A stretch of DNA of 36,303 nucleotides from Gemmatimonadota bacterium (GTDB lineage: Bacteria > Gemmatimonadota > Gemmatimonadetes > Gemmatimonadales > GWC2-71-9). Below the pieces are notes generated by a model that saw nothing but the letters and a program-made list of their open reading frames with translations, was not told the DNA's origin and searched no databases. Of the stretch, positions 23,397-31,380 are shown in pieces; position 1 is the stretch's first letter, and each line of letters opens with the position of its first letter. The translations under genes and the position numbers were made by a program. The stretch covers positions 10,805 to 47,107 of the forward strand of contig QHUY01000065.1 in NCBI GenBank assembly GCA_003223415.1, in the 5' to 3' direction.

Positions 23397-23917
23397 TGCG
23401 AGGCGCGTGGATGACGGTGGGGACGGCGCTGCTCGCGGCGCAGCTCGGGGCCCAGGAGTTCAAGCCGCCGCGCGTGAGCGGCACCCCGTCGGGCACTCGG
23501 ATCGGATTGTTCGGCTTCGGGGTGCGCGGCGGCGTCGACCTGGGCAACGGCCAGCTCCTGGTCGGCACCGCGCTCGATCTCGGCGACCTCTTCACGGCGC
23601 GCGTGCGGCTGCGCCCCTCGGGGGAGATCGGGGCGTTCAGCGGCGGCAACAACTCCTATGTGGCGAGCCTCGAAACGCTGTACCGCTTCACCGACGACGA
23701 TCAGGTGGCCATCCCGTACGTCGGCACCGGGCTCTCGATCGCCGGCCATGATCACTGCGGGGTGGACCCCGACTGCCCGGCGGTGTGGGTCAACCTGGTG
23801 TTCGGCTTCGAGCTTCACTACAAGTCGACCTTCAACTGGCTGGTGGAGTACCACGGCATGGACGCGATGCGGCGACATCGGCTGTACGTCGGTCTCACCA
23901 CCCGGCGGGGGAATTGA
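23396..23917 (+). CDS. Outer-membrane beta-barrel-like exported protein
   Basis: A 173-residue exported protein. The signal peptide is MRGAWMTVGTALLAAQLGAQ. The mature part alternates aromatic/hydrophobic and polar residues in strands such as GTRIGLFGFGVRGGVDLGNG, ARVRLRPSGEIGAFSGGNN, AIPYVGTGLSIAG and NLVFGFELHYKSTFNWLVEY, ending RHRLYVGLTTRRGN. This resembles small eight-stranded OmpA/OmpX-like barrels. A two-Cys loop (HCGVDPDCP) may form a disulfide. The start follows AAGGAGAG and overlaps the previous stop by one base. Confidence 0.68.
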   Translation: MRGAWMTVGTALLAAQLGAQEFKPPRVSGTPSGTRIGLFGFGVRGGVDLGNGQLLVGTALDLGDLFTARVRLRPSGEIGAFSGGNNSYVASLETLYRFTDDDQVAIPYVGTGLSIAGHDHCGVDPDCPAVWVNLVFGFELHYKSTFNWLVEYHGMDAMRRHRLYVGLTTRRGN

Positions 23918-23918
23918 C

Positions 23919-24327
23919 GTGGCGCCGACGGCCGCCGTCTCGCTGCGCTGGCGCGAGGGAAGGGGGGGGGGGGAAGCGGGGGGGCTCGTCTTCGAGGGCG
24001 GTGGAGCCGGACGGCCACCGATGGTCGTGGACGGCGGTCGAGCTGCTGCTGCTCGCCGCCGGCACTTGCACGGCCTCGGACGTGGTCCTGATTCTGCAGA
24101 AGCAGCGCGTCAAGCTGCGCGCGCTCGAGGTCGCGGTGGAAGGGACGCGCCGCGAGGAGCAGCCGCGCCGCTACACCGCGATCCACTTCCGCTTCACGGT
24201 GACGGGCGTGGGTGCCGACGAGGCCAAGGCGCGCCGCGCCATCGACCTCTCGCTCCAGAAATACTGCTCCGTGGTCGCCTCCCTGGCCTCCGACATCACG
24301 ATCACCTACGACGTCACCATCGCGTAG
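23919..24327 (+). pseudogene. OsmC-family peroxiredoxin-like gene, frame broken
   Basis: The two halves of one OsmC protein lie in different frames. The N-terminal half starts at GTG 23919, one base after the previous stop: APTAAVSLRWREG, then GGLVFEGGGAGRPPMVVDGG. The C-terminal half continues in another frame from about 24033: TAVELLLLAAGTCTASDVVL, RRYTAIHFRF, and RAIDLSLQKYCSVVASLA. Both family cysteines (GTC and KYC) are present. OsmC proteins usually have a GPSPVE-like segment at the junction, so about 20 bases seem to be missing near 24025-24035. This may be an assembly error or a true mutation. A G12 tract (23962-23973) lies in the first half without obvious effect. Confidence 0.75.
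23962..23973. repeat. G12 tract in OsmC-like gene
   Basis: Twelve G, then AAGC and seven G, encoding the stretch RGGGEAGG near the N-terminus of the OsmC-like protein. Confidence 0.9.
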
Positions 24328-24334
24328 CACGGCG

Positions 24335-24767
24335 TTGCTGCTCGGTGTGCTCGCCGCGGCGCCTCCCACGGGCGTGGCGGGCGCGCAGTCGCCCGCGCTG
24401 GGCGAGACCTCCCTGGGTGCGGTGTGCCTGCTCGCCCGCGCGGGTTTCTGGGGTGCTGAGGCTGGCCTCGCCCGCCGCGCGGGGCAGGGCCGCGTGGCAG
24501 TGACGGGCGCCGGCGGATGGCAGGACGGCGCCATGGCGCTCCGTACGGAGGCGCGGGCGCAGTTTCTCCTGCTGCCGGCGACGCGGCCTGGGCCTCGCGT
24601 TCGCCGGTGCGGAGCGGCGGCACGGCGCCGCTTATCTCACGGCTGTAATCGGCGTCGAGACGGCGGCTTGGCGAGCGCGGGGAGTGTACGCCGAGGTGGG
24701 GCTCGGCGGCGGGGTGCGGGTGGCGGCGGGACTGCGGTGGCGGCGCGTGCCGGCGTGGTGGCCCTGA
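24335..24767 (+). pseudogene. Exported beta-barrel-like protein gene, frame broken
   Basis: The 5' part, from a likely TTG at 24335, gives a signal peptide (LLLGVLAAAPPTGVAGAQS). It continues through GAVCLLARAGFWGAEAGLAR and AVTGAGGWQDGAMALRTEAR to AQFLLLPA. The sense then moves by one base near 24580-24595 into a frame reading LGLAFAGAERRHGAAYLTAV, RGVYAEVGLGGGVRV and AAGLRWRRVPAWWP before TGA 24765. Together they make a protein of about 140 residues, with alternating strands and an aromatic C-terminus as in outer-membrane barrels. Unbroken, it would follow OsmC by eight bases. The break may be a sequencing or assembly error. Confidence 0.62.
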
Positions 24768-24777
24768 AAAACGCTGC

Positions 24778-25044
24778 TCAGGCGCTCGCGCCGACGGGAA
24801 CGTGCCGCGCGACCGGCTGGCAATAGCGCTCACCCAGAACGCGCAGCTGCGTGATCTCGTCCTCGCTCAGGTCTGCGAACCGGTCCCCCAAATACAGCAT
24901 TGTGTCGTCGAACCACTCCTTCTGGTGCTCGGGGCTGGCTTCGAGGACGCCGCAGCGGAGGATGTGGGAAAACAGCTCGTCGCGTGCCTGCTCAAAGGTC
25001 GTGGGGGTCTGCGTTTTGCGGGGCTCGCTACGTTTCTTGGCCAT
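24778..25044 (-). CDS. Small acidic hypothetical protein
   Basis: An unrecognised 88-residue protein. A basic N-terminus (MAKKRSEPRKTQ) precedes a helical acidic body, TTFEQARDELFSHILRC and HQKEWFDDTMLYLGDRFADL, with two cysteines (one in HILRCGV, one in ERYCQPV). There is no signal peptide or membrane segment. ATG 25044 has GAGAGGAG upstream, so it is probably real. It is convergent with the broken barrel gene and ends eleven bases after that gene's stop. Confidence 0.62.
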   Translation of the reverse strand: MAKKRSEPRKTQTPTTFEQARDELFSHILRCGVLEASPEHQKEWFDDTMLYLGDRFADLSEDEITQLRVLGERYCQPVARHVPVGASA

Positions 25045-25149
25045 GCGGGGCGGCTCCTCTCCTGGGCTGGGGCACTGGGAAATCGGCCGCGCAATCTAAC
25101 AGCGCCGCGCTCCGGAGGCAAACCGGAGCCCGGTTGGGCGCGATCGTAG

Positions 25150-25155
25150 TATAAT
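25150..25155 (+). promoter_or_regulatory. Consensus -10 element for the DsbA-VKOR operon
   Basis: A perfect TATAAT, twelve bases before the ATG at 25168. No -35 at 16-18 bases was found. The predicted leader is about five bases or less. Confidence 0.5.
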
Positions 25156-25167
25156 CATGGGGTCCTC

Positions 25168-25479
25168 ATGAGCGACGAAACCTACGGTCCGGAGCGTGCC
25201 GAGCGGCTGGTCGCGCTGCTGCGCGCCCTAGCCGAGCGGATTCAGGAGCTGGACCGCGCCGGGGGAGGGCGGTTGCTCGACGCCGCCCCGGAGCTGCAGA
25301 AGCTGTTCGGCAACGCCCGGAGCGAGCTGTTCCATTACGAGGTCCGGCAGACCTACGACACGCCGGAGATCGCCGAGAGCCGCCGCATCGTCGAGGAAGC
25401 GGAGCGCCGCTTCCGCGAGCTGGACCTTGACGAGCCCGGCGACGACGAGGGGCCCTGGCGCAAGGACCCGGACGCATGA
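25168..25479 (+). CDS. Small helical hypothetical protein, first in DsbA-VKOR operon
   Basis: A 103-residue soluble, highly charged protein with long helices: ERAERLVALLRALAERIQEL, LLDAAPELQKLFGNARSELF and ESRRIVEEAERRFRELDLDE. It ends in a very acidic stretch (DEPGDDEGPWRKDPDA). There is no known domain or signal peptide. The spacing of hydrophobic residues could support a coiled coil. Its TGA overlaps the ATG of the DsbA-like gene, so it is part of that operon. The function is unknown. Confidence 0.68.
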   Translation: MSDETYGPERAERLVALLRALAERIQELDRAGGGRLLDAAPELQKLFGNARSELFHYEVRQTYDTPEIAESRRIVEEAERRFRELDLDEPGDDEGPWRKDPDA

Positions 25480-26144
25480 AGCCCTTCTATGCGCTGCTCG
25501 GCGTCGTGGTCGTTGTTGGCGGCGGTTGGCTGGTGTGGGCGTCGCGCACGACACCGGCCCCCGCGCCGGCCGCGAGCCGCCCGGTGCCAGCGGCGGCGGA
25601 CGGCTTTCGGGGGTACACGCTGGGCAGCGAGGCGGCGCCGGTCGAGGTGGTCGAGTACGCCGACTTCCAGTGCCCGCACTGCGGCGAATTCGCGGTGCTG
25701 CAGCTGCCGACCATCCGCGAACAACTTATCGCGACCGGAAAGGTACGGTGGCGGCTGCGCGACTTCCCTCTCGGAGGGTTTCCGTGGTCGCGCGTTTCGG
25801 CCCTGGCGGCGCAGTGCGCCGGCGAGCAAGGGAAGTTCTGGCCCATGGCGGACACGCTCTTCCTCACGCAGAGCGAGTGGGGTCGGAGCTCGCGCAACCC
25901 CTCCGGCTTCTTCCGTGACCTCGCCCGCGGGCTCGGCCTGGATCGGGACAAGTACGACGCTTGCGTGGCGAGCCAGCGTTACGCCGGCCGGATCGAGGCC
26001 AGCTACCAGGAGGGCATCGCCCTGGGGGTCCAGGGAACGCCGACGTTCTTCGTGAACGGCCGGCTTAAGACGGACAACAACGCCAGCTCGGACCGCTTCA
26101 AGCAGGTCGTGGACAGCGTCATCGCGGCTCAGCACAAGCGCTGA
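25476..26144 (+). CDS. DsbA/thioredoxin-fold disulfide oxidoreductase, membrane-anchored
   Basis: A 222-residue protein. An N-terminal hydrophobic anchor (FYALLGVVVVVGGGWLVWAS) and a Pro/Ala linker lead to the catalytic domain. This starts with SEAAPVEVVEYADFQCPHCG (CPHC at Cys66-Cys69), has a helical insert (about 105-170) and the cis-Pro loop LGVQGTPTFFVNGRL. The CPHC site is the oxidising DsbA type, so it likely introduces disulfides into exported proteins. The VKOR gene starts two bases after its stop, a known arrangement in which VKOR reoxidises the thioredoxin-fold partner and passes electrons to quinone. Confidence 0.9.
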   Translation: MKPFYALLGVVVVVGGGWLVWASRTTPAPAPAASRPVPAAADGFRGYTLGSEAAPVEVVEYADFQCPHCGEFAVLQLPTIREQLIATGKVRWRLRDFPLGGFPWSRVSALAAQCAGEQGKFWPMADTLFLTQSEWGRSSRNPSGFFRDLARGLGLDRDKYDACVASQRYAGRIEASYQEGIALGVQGTPTFFVNGRLKTDNNASSDRFKQVVDSVIAAQHKR

Positions 26145-26145
26145 G

Positions 26146-26613
26146 ATGCGTCACCGGCAGGCGATCGCGCTGCTCGCGCTGATCGGCTTCTTCATCGCGT
26201 TGTACCTCTGGCTCTACAAGATCGGGGCTATCGGCGAGCTGAAGTGCGGCACCGGCGCCTGTGAGGCTGTGCAGACGAGCCGCTGGGCCGTGTGGTTCGG
26301 CGTGCCGGTCGCCTTCTACGGCGTCGTGGGCTACGCGGCGCTGTTCCTCGTCGCGCTCGTGGGGGTCCAGCCCGCGTTCGCGATGCGTCGCGCCCCGACG
26401 CTCCTCCTCACCGCGCTCGCGAGCGGTGGTCTGCTGTTCACGCTGTACCTCACCTACCTCGAGGTGTTCGTCATCCACGCCATCTGCCGGTGGTGCGTGG
26501 GGAGCGCGGTGGTCATCACCGTGATCTGGGTGGTGTCGATGATCGGACTGAAAACGTGGGGAGAGGGCAGTGGGGAGTGGTTCGATGCTGGAGTTGGGAG
26601 CTCCCCACCTTGA
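26146..26613 (+). CDS. Vitamin K epoxide reductase (VKOR) family protein
   Basis: A 155-residue membrane protein with four helices. Loop cysteines Cys34 and Cys39 (ELKCGTGACEAVQ), conserved Ser45 and Trp47 (TSRWAVW), and the quinone-side CxxC Cys114-Cys117 (HAICRWCVGSA) are all present. It should reoxidise the upstream DsbA-like protein and reduce quinone, replacing DsbB. The last 18 or so residues (from Trp138, TWGEGSGEWFDAGVGSSPP) are encoded by the left half of a heptamer-type inverted repeat (26556-26641). The natural C-terminus may therefore have been altered. Confidence 0.92.
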   Translation: MRHRQAIALLALIGFFIALYLWLYKIGAIGELKCGTGACEAVQTSRWAVWFGVPVAFYGVVGYAALFLVALVGVQPAFAMRRAPTLLLTALASGGLLFTLYLTYLEVFVIHAICRWCVGSAVVITVIWVVSMIGLKTWGEGSGEWFDAGVGSSPP

Positions 26614-26641
26614 CGATGAGTACCACTCCCCACTCCCCACG
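26556..26641. repeat. Inverted GTGGGGA-type repeat overlapping VKOR 3' end
   Basis: AGTGGGGAGTGG (26569-26580) pairs perfectly with CCACTCCCCACT (26623-26634). Further GTGGGGA and GAGGGCA units flank the left arm, and a GGGAGCTCCC palindrome (26596-26605) sits between. The left arm is inside the VKOR reading frame and provides its last codons. No tRNA-like or IS features. Confidence 0.75.
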
Positions 26642-26706
26642 CCGGCCTATCGCGTTGCGTGGTGAGCGCTTCCACGTCGGCGTTGCACGAGCGGACCGCC
26701 TCCCTG

Positions 26707-26712
26707 TATCGT
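26707..26712 (+). promoter_or_regulatory. Candidate extended -10 element for kup
   Basis: TGTATCGT, ending ten bases before the kup ATG. No -35. No ribosome site lies between it and the start, which fits a leaderless mRNA. Confidence 0.35.
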
Positions 26713-26722
26713 TACCGCCGCC

Positions 26723-28621
26723 ATGACCTCACGAGCGGAACCTGTGGCTTCTCCGCGCGGCCGCTACCTCGCGACGCTCGCCCTGGCCGCTCTGGGCGTG
26801 GTGTATGGTGACATCGGGACGAGCCCCCTGTACGCGATCCGCGAATCCTTCTATGGGACCCACGGGATCGCCGTCAGTCCCGGCAACGTGCTCGGCGTCC
26901 TCTCGCTCGTGTTTTGGTCGTTGATCCTCGTTGTGACGATCAAGTACCACGTCGTGATCATCCGCGCAGACAACAAAGGAGAAGGGGGTGTGCTGGCCCT
27001 GATGGCGCTCGTCAACGGCACCCGCCTCGCCCGGGGGCTTTCGCCCCGCCGCCTCATGATCGTGCTGGGCATCTTCGGGTCGGCGCTGCTGTACGCGGAC
27101 GGCGCCCTGACGCCTGCCGTCACGGTCATGAGCGCGGTCGAGGGCCTCGAGATCGCGACGCCGGCGCTCGCGACGTGGGTGATTCCGGTGACGCTGATGA
27201 TTCTGGTCGGCCTGTTCTTGTTGCAGAGTCGCGGGACGGCGCGCATCGGCGCGCTCTTCGGACCGGTGATGCTGGCCTGGTTCGCCACCATCGGCGTGCT
27301 GGGGTTGAGTGAGATCGTCCGCCAACCCGGAGTGCTGGCGGCGGTTTCCCCCTACCACGCCGTGCTCTTCTTCGGCGAAAACCTGCGGCGCGGGTTCGTG
27401 GTGCTGGGCGCCGTCTTCCTCGTCGTCACGGGCGGCGAGGCGCTGTACGCGGACCTCGGCCACTTCGGGCATCGCGCGATCCAGATCGCCTGGTTCAGCA
27501 TCCCGCTGCCCTGCCTGTTGCTCAACTACTTCGGGCAGGGAGCGCTGCTGCTGCGGACCCCGGCTGCGGCCGAAAACCCCTTCTATCACCTCGCCCCGCA
27601 CTGGGCCCTGTACCCCCTGATTGTGCTTGCCACGGCGGCGTCGGTCATCGCCTCGCAGGCCGTTATCTCGGGCGCCTTCTCCCTCACCCGCCAGGCGGTA
27701 CAGCTCGGCTACAGCCCGCGGCTCAACATCGAGCACACCTCCTCGCGTGAGATCGGTCAGATCTATGTCCCGTCGGTCAACTGGGGCCTGATGCTGCTCA
27801 CGTGCATGCTGGTGCTCGGCTTCCAGACGTCGAGCAACATCGCCGGTGCCTACGGCGTGGCTCTGTCGACGCTGATGCTCATAACGACGCTCATGTTCTA
27901 CGTGATGAGCCGCGAGGTGTGGCGCTGGAGCATCCCGCGGGCGGCGCTCGTCGTGGGACTCTTTCTCTTGATGGACGTCCCGTTCTTCGCGGCCAACATG
28001 CTGAAGATCCGTTATGGCGGCTGGGTCCCCCTAGTCATCGCCGCGGCGGTCTACGCGCTGATGAGCACGTGGAAGCGCGGCCGGGAGGTCCTCGCCAAGC
28101 GCATGCTGGAAAAGACCGTGCCGCTCAAGATGCTGCTCGCCGATTTGGCGGCGGAGCCGCCGGTCCGCGTGCCCGGCACGGCGGTTTTCATGTACGGCAC
28201 CGCCGACGGCACGCCTCCGGCGCTCGTGCACAATCTGGCCCACAACAAGGTATTGCACGAGAGGATCGTGTTCCTGAACGTGGTGACGCTCGACATCCCT
28301 CACGTCCCGCCTGCAGAGCGGGTGACGGTGAAGCGCATCGGCAAGGGGTTTCACAGCGTGGTCGCCCGCTACGGATTCATGGACGATCCCCACATCGAGG
28401 ACGTCCTGGCAGCCTGCCGGGCGAAATCCCTCGACATTCGGATCGAGGGAACGACATTCTTCCTGGGTCGTGAGACCCTCGTCGCCTCCGAGCGGCCCGG
28501 CATCGCCGAGTGGCGCGCGAAACTGTTCGCGTTCATGTCGCGCAATGCCCTGCGGGCGACTGCCTTCTTCAAGATCCCGCCGAACCAGGTGTTCGAAGTC
28601 GGAGCCCAGGTCGAGCTGTAG
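26723..28621 (+). CDS. kup: Kup-type potassium uptake permease
   Basis: A 632-residue proton-coupled potassium importer of the KUP/HAK/KT family. The start GVVYGDIGTSPLYAIRESFY is diagnostic. Other family blocks are IIRADNKGEGGVLALMALV, GGEALYADLGHFG, NYFGQGALLL, IASQAVISGAFSLTRQAVQL and HTSSREIGQIYVPSVNW. Twelve membrane helices fill about residues 15-430. A soluble C-terminal domain (about 455-632) ends in HSVVARYGFMDDP and FFLGRETL, as usual. Length and motifs are complete. It stands alone, flanked by repeat-like hairpins on both sides. Confidence 0.96.
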   Translation: MTSRAEPVASPRGRYLATLALAALGVVYGDIGTSPLYAIRESFYGTHGIAVSPGNVLGVLSLVFWSLILVVTIKYHVVIIRADNKGEGGVLALMALVNGTRLARGLSPRRLMIVLGIFGSALLYADGALTPAVTVMSAVEGLEIATPALATWVIPVTLMILVGLFLLQSRGTARIGALFGPVMLAWFATIGVLGLSEIVRQPGVLAAVSPYHAVLFFGENLRRGFVVLGAVFLVVTGGEALYADLGHFGHRAIQIAWFSIPLPCLLLNYFGQGALLLRTPAAAENPFYHLAPHWALYPLIVLATAASVIASQAVISGAFSLTRQAVQLGYSPRLNIEHTSSREIGQIYVPSVNWGLMLLTCMLVLGFQTSSNIAGAYGVALSTLMLITTLMFYVMSREVWRWSIPRAALVVGLFLLMDVPFFAANMLKIRYGGWVPLVIAAAVYALMSTWKRGREVLAKRMLEKTVPLKMLLADLAAEPPVRVPGTAVFMYGTADGTPPALVHNLAHNKVLHERIVFLNVVTLDIPHVPPAERVTVKRIGKGFHSVVARYGFMDDPHIEDVLAACRAKSLDIRIEGTTFFLGRETLVASERPGIAEWRAKLFAFMSRNALRATAFFKIPPNQVFEVGAQVEL

Positions 28622-28656
28622 AGTAACACATCGAACTCATGCGGCGAGGGCTTCTC

Positions 28657-28680
28657 CGACTGTTCGACTGTCCGACAGTC
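28657..28680. repeat. Octamer repeat with hairpin after kup
   Basis: Three octamers, CGACTGTT, CGACTGTC and CGACAGTC. The last two form a GACTGT-CCG-ACAGTC hairpin. No U tract follows, so it is not a typical intrinsic terminator. It resembles the 7-nt inverted elements elsewhere in the window. Confidence 0.55.
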
Positions 28681-28717
28681 AGACCACGGGATATGTTCTA
28701 GCTGGGAGGCAAATCAC

Positions 28718-30823
28718 ATGGCAAGGCCGATCAAGTCGGACGAGCTAACCGAGGTCAGCGAAGCGCAGATCGCCGTGCATTGGAAGGAAGAGGGGTACTA
28801 TCATCCTTCCGAGAAATTCACAGCACAAGCAAACATGCGAGACCCGCACATCCTAGACAAGTTCGGCCTCGACAAGTTCCCCGACTGCTTCAGAGAATAT
28901 GCGGATATGCTGACCTGGTTCGAGCCCTATCGCACTGTTCTCGATACCAGCGACGCACCGTTCTGGAAATGGTTCGTCGGCGGCAAGATCAATGCGTCGT
29001 ACAACTGCGTGGACCGCCATCTGGCCAAGTACGCCAACAAAGCCGCTTTCATCTTCGTGCCCGAACCGGAAGGCGAGCCGGACGTGGCAATCAAGTATCA
29101 GGAGCTGTATACCCGCGTGAATGAATTGGCGGCGCTGCTCCACGGCTTGGGACTCAAGGCAGGAGACCGCGTCACGTTCCACATGCCGATGGTCCCGGAA
29201 CTGCCGATCACGATGCTGGCCTGTGCGCGACTAGGAATCATCCACTCGCAAGTCTTTGGTGGGTTCAGCGGTCAGGCGTGCGGCTCGCGCATTCAGGATT
29301 CGGGCAGTCGTGTGCTGATTACGATGGACGGCTACTGGCGGAGTGGCACGCTGATCGATCACAAGGCGAATGCCGACATCGCGGTGCGGGCGGCGAAAGA
29401 CTTGGGGCAGGATGTAGATAAGGTCTTGGTGTGGCAGCGGTATCCCGGAAAATATTCTGCTCAAACGCCGATGGTTCCGGGTCGCGATTTCTTCATGAAC
29501 GACCTGCTCAAGGATTACAGAGGACGGAACGTGGACCCGGTTGCCCTGCCGTCGGAGGGGCCACTGTTCCTGATGTACTCCAGCGGCACGACGGGCAAGC
29601 CCAAGGGCGCACAACACAGTATCGCGGGCTATTTGTCCTACGTCACCGCCACGTCCAAGTGGATTCTCGACATTCATCCAGAGGATACCTATTGGTGCAT
29701 GGCGGACATCGGCTGGATCACTGGGCATTCCTACATCGTCTATGGTCCCCTCGCGAACGCGGCGACGAGCGTGCTGTACGAAGGCGTGCCGACGTTTCCC
29801 GACGCGGGGCGGCCCTGGCGCATTGCCGAGCGTTTGGGCGTGAACATTTTCCATACCGCGCCGACGGCGATTCGGATGCTGCGCAAACTCGGTCCCCAAG
29901 AACCGCGCAAGTACAACTACCATTTCAAGTCGATGACGACGGTGGGCGAGCCGATCGAGCCGGAGGCGTGGCGCTGGTATTACGACGAGGTCGGCAAACG
30001 CGAAGCCGTGATCACCGATACGTGGTGGCTGACCGAGACAGGCGGCTTTCTCGGCACCACCGTTCCGGCGATTCATGCGATGAAGCCGGGCAGCTGCGGT
30101 CCCGGCGCGCCGGGGATTCATCCGGTCATTTACGACGAGACCGGCGCAGAACTTCCCAAAGGTTCCGGCAAGGCGGGCAACATCTGCATCCGCAATCCGT
30201 GGCCTGGCCTCATGCAGACGCTGTGGGGCGACCGCGACCGCTATATCAAGACCTATTTCGCCAAGTACAACAAGCATCCCCGCAGCAAGGACTGGCGCGA
30301 CTGGCCTTTCATGTGCGGTGATGGCGCGGTGCAGGCGGCGGATGGCTATTACCGCATCCTCGGCCGCATTGACGACGTGATCAATGTTGCCGGTCACCGC
30401 CTCGGCACGAAGGAGATCGAGTCCGCCTGTCTCACGGTCCCGGAAGTTGCTGAGGCCGCCGTCGTCCCCGTCCAAGATGAGGTCAAGGGACGCGTACCCG
30501 AAGTGTACATCGCCGTCAAGCCCGGCGTGCACCCAAGCCAGGACGTCATCGACCGCGTGATCAGGGCAAACGAAGAAGTGATTGGCAAGATCGCACGACC
30601 CAAGCACGTGTATATCGTGCCCGATATGCCCAAGACGCGCTCCGGGAAGATCATGCGCCGCGTGCTCGCGGCGATCTCGAATCGCCGGGATGTCGGTGAC
30701 GTGACGACACTCGCGAACCCGGACGTGGTCGAGCAGATCCGCGCGTTGGTGCAAGGCAAGGAAGCAATAGCAACCAAGCAAGAATTGCCGGAAGACATCG
30801 CGAAGTTCGGCGAAGCTGAATGA
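28718..30823 (+). CDS. acs: Acetyl-CoA synthetase-like acyl-CoA ligase (AMP-forming)
   Basis: A 701-residue ligase activating acetate (or propionate) to acyl-CoA with ATP. It has the ACAS N-terminal region (FWKWFVGGKINASYNCVDRH), the P-loop-like YSSGTTGKPKGAQH, TDTWWLTETGG, the hinge GRIDDVINVAGHRLGTKEIE, and PKTRSGKIMRR with the Lys that is acetylated in Acs. It is some 50 residues longer than typical Acs. Base composition differs from neighbours: I count 48% G+C at 28801-28860 and 58% at 29041-29100, against 73% in kup at 27001-27060, so recent transfer is likely. Start ATG 28718 follows GGGAGG. Confidence 0.9.
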   Translation: MARPIKSDELTEVSEAQIAVHWKEEGYYHPSEKFTAQANMRDPHILDKFGLDKFPDCFREYADMLTWFEPYRTVLDTSDAPFWKWFVGGKINASYNCVDRHLAKYANKAAFIFVPEPEGEPDVAIKYQELYTRVNELAALLHGLGLKAGDRVTFHMPMVPELPITMLACARLGIIHSQVFGGFSGQACGSRIQDSGSRVLITMDGYWRSGTLIDHKANADIAVRAAKDLGQDVDKVLVWQRYPGKYSAQTPMVPGRDFFMNDLLKDYRGRNVDPVALPSEGPLFLMYSSGTTGKPKGAQHSIAGYLSYVTATSKWILDIHPEDTYWCMADIGWITGHSYIVYGPLANAATSVLYEGVPTFPDAGRPWRIAERLGVNIFHTAPTAIRMLRKLGPQEPRKYNYHFKSMTTVGEPIEPEAWRWYYDEVGKREAVITDTWWLTETGGFLGTTVPAIHAMKPGSCGPGAPGIHPVIYDETGAELPKGSGKAGNICIRNPWPGLMQTLWGDRDRYIKTYFAKYNKHPRSKDWRDWPFMCGDGAVQAADGYYRILGRIDDVINVAGHRLGTKEIESACLTVPEVAEAAVVPVQDEVKGRVPEVYIAVKPGVHPSQDVIDRVIRANEEVIGKIARPKHVYIVPDMPKTRSGKIMRRVLAAISNRRDVGDVTTLANPDVVEQIRALVQGKEAIATKQELPEDIAKFGEAE

Positions 30824-31066
30824 GGCAACTCACGAGAACCTTCGCGCCCGCCTGCCAGTCGCCGTCGCGGTCCTTCCGCTTCTGAGCCTCTGTGTTCCTC
30901 GGTGCCGCAGTTTGCGCCGCTCCCTTCGGCCTGCGGCGGCGCGTCACGTGAGGATCGTCACACGCTTTTGACAAGCACTTGATTTGGTTGACCTTAGGTA
31001 CATGGCACCAAAGTGGCATTGGGACGGGCGGCGCAACTGGAGCCGCACATGGAGGAGTCGTTCCTG

Positions 31067-31378
31067 ATGTCCACGCCGCAGACGGAAAAGGTGCTGGGCG
31101 CCCCTGAGGCGCTCGGCCTGGAGACCCGCACGGCCTTCCGCCGCGCCGCCACGGAGCTGCTGGAGCAGCTCGCTGAGGGCGCGGGACGCCTAGTCATCGA
31201 CCTGAGCGCCACCCGGCAGGTGGATAGTGCCGGGCTGGGGGCCCTGATGCTGATCCAGCGCAAGGCGGCCGAGCGTCGCCAGATCGTGTGCTTGCGCGGC
31301 GCGAACGAGGAGCTCCGCTTCCTGCTGGTGCTCACCAAGCTGGACGACCTCTTCGAACTGGAGAGCGCGGACGCCTAG
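31067..31378 (+). CDS. STAS-domain anti-anti-sigma-like protein
   Basis: A 103-residue single STAS domain of the SpoIIAA/RsbV type. The phosphoacceptor loop is LSATRQVDSAGLGALM, with Ser54 as the expected kinase target, followed by RRQIVCLRGANEELRFLL. The start is ATG 31067, because a GGAGGAG site lies nine bases upstream; that site itself falls inside an alternative longer frame from 31013. Such proteins release a sigma factor or other partner from a kinase. No cognate RsbW-like kinase is in the window. A response regulator gene follows after 17 bases. Confidence 0.87.
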   Translation: MSTPQTEKVLGAPEALGLETRTAFRRAATELLEQLAEGAGRLVIDLSATRQVDSAGLGALMLIQRKAAERRQIVCLRGANEELRFLLVLTKLDDLFELESADA

Positions 31379-31380
31379 GA

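Noticed and set aside
28718-30823. Acs region as a contaminant contig joined by error
   Set aside because: Composition differs, but the flanks run smoothly without homopolymer or ambiguous bases, and it has its own ribosome site. Transfer is the simpler reading, though a coverage check is needed.
30968-31000. TTGACA followed by TAGGTA as a promoter for the STAS gene
   Set aside because: The spacer would be 21 bases and the second hexamer is a poor -10; at the usual 17-base spacing nothing fits.
30824-31012. Possible small RNA or repeat after acs (TCTGTGTTCCTCGGTG-like text and a CCGC/GCGG-rich stem)
   Set aside because: Only one weak stem and no promoter/terminator pair; not enough to call an RNA.
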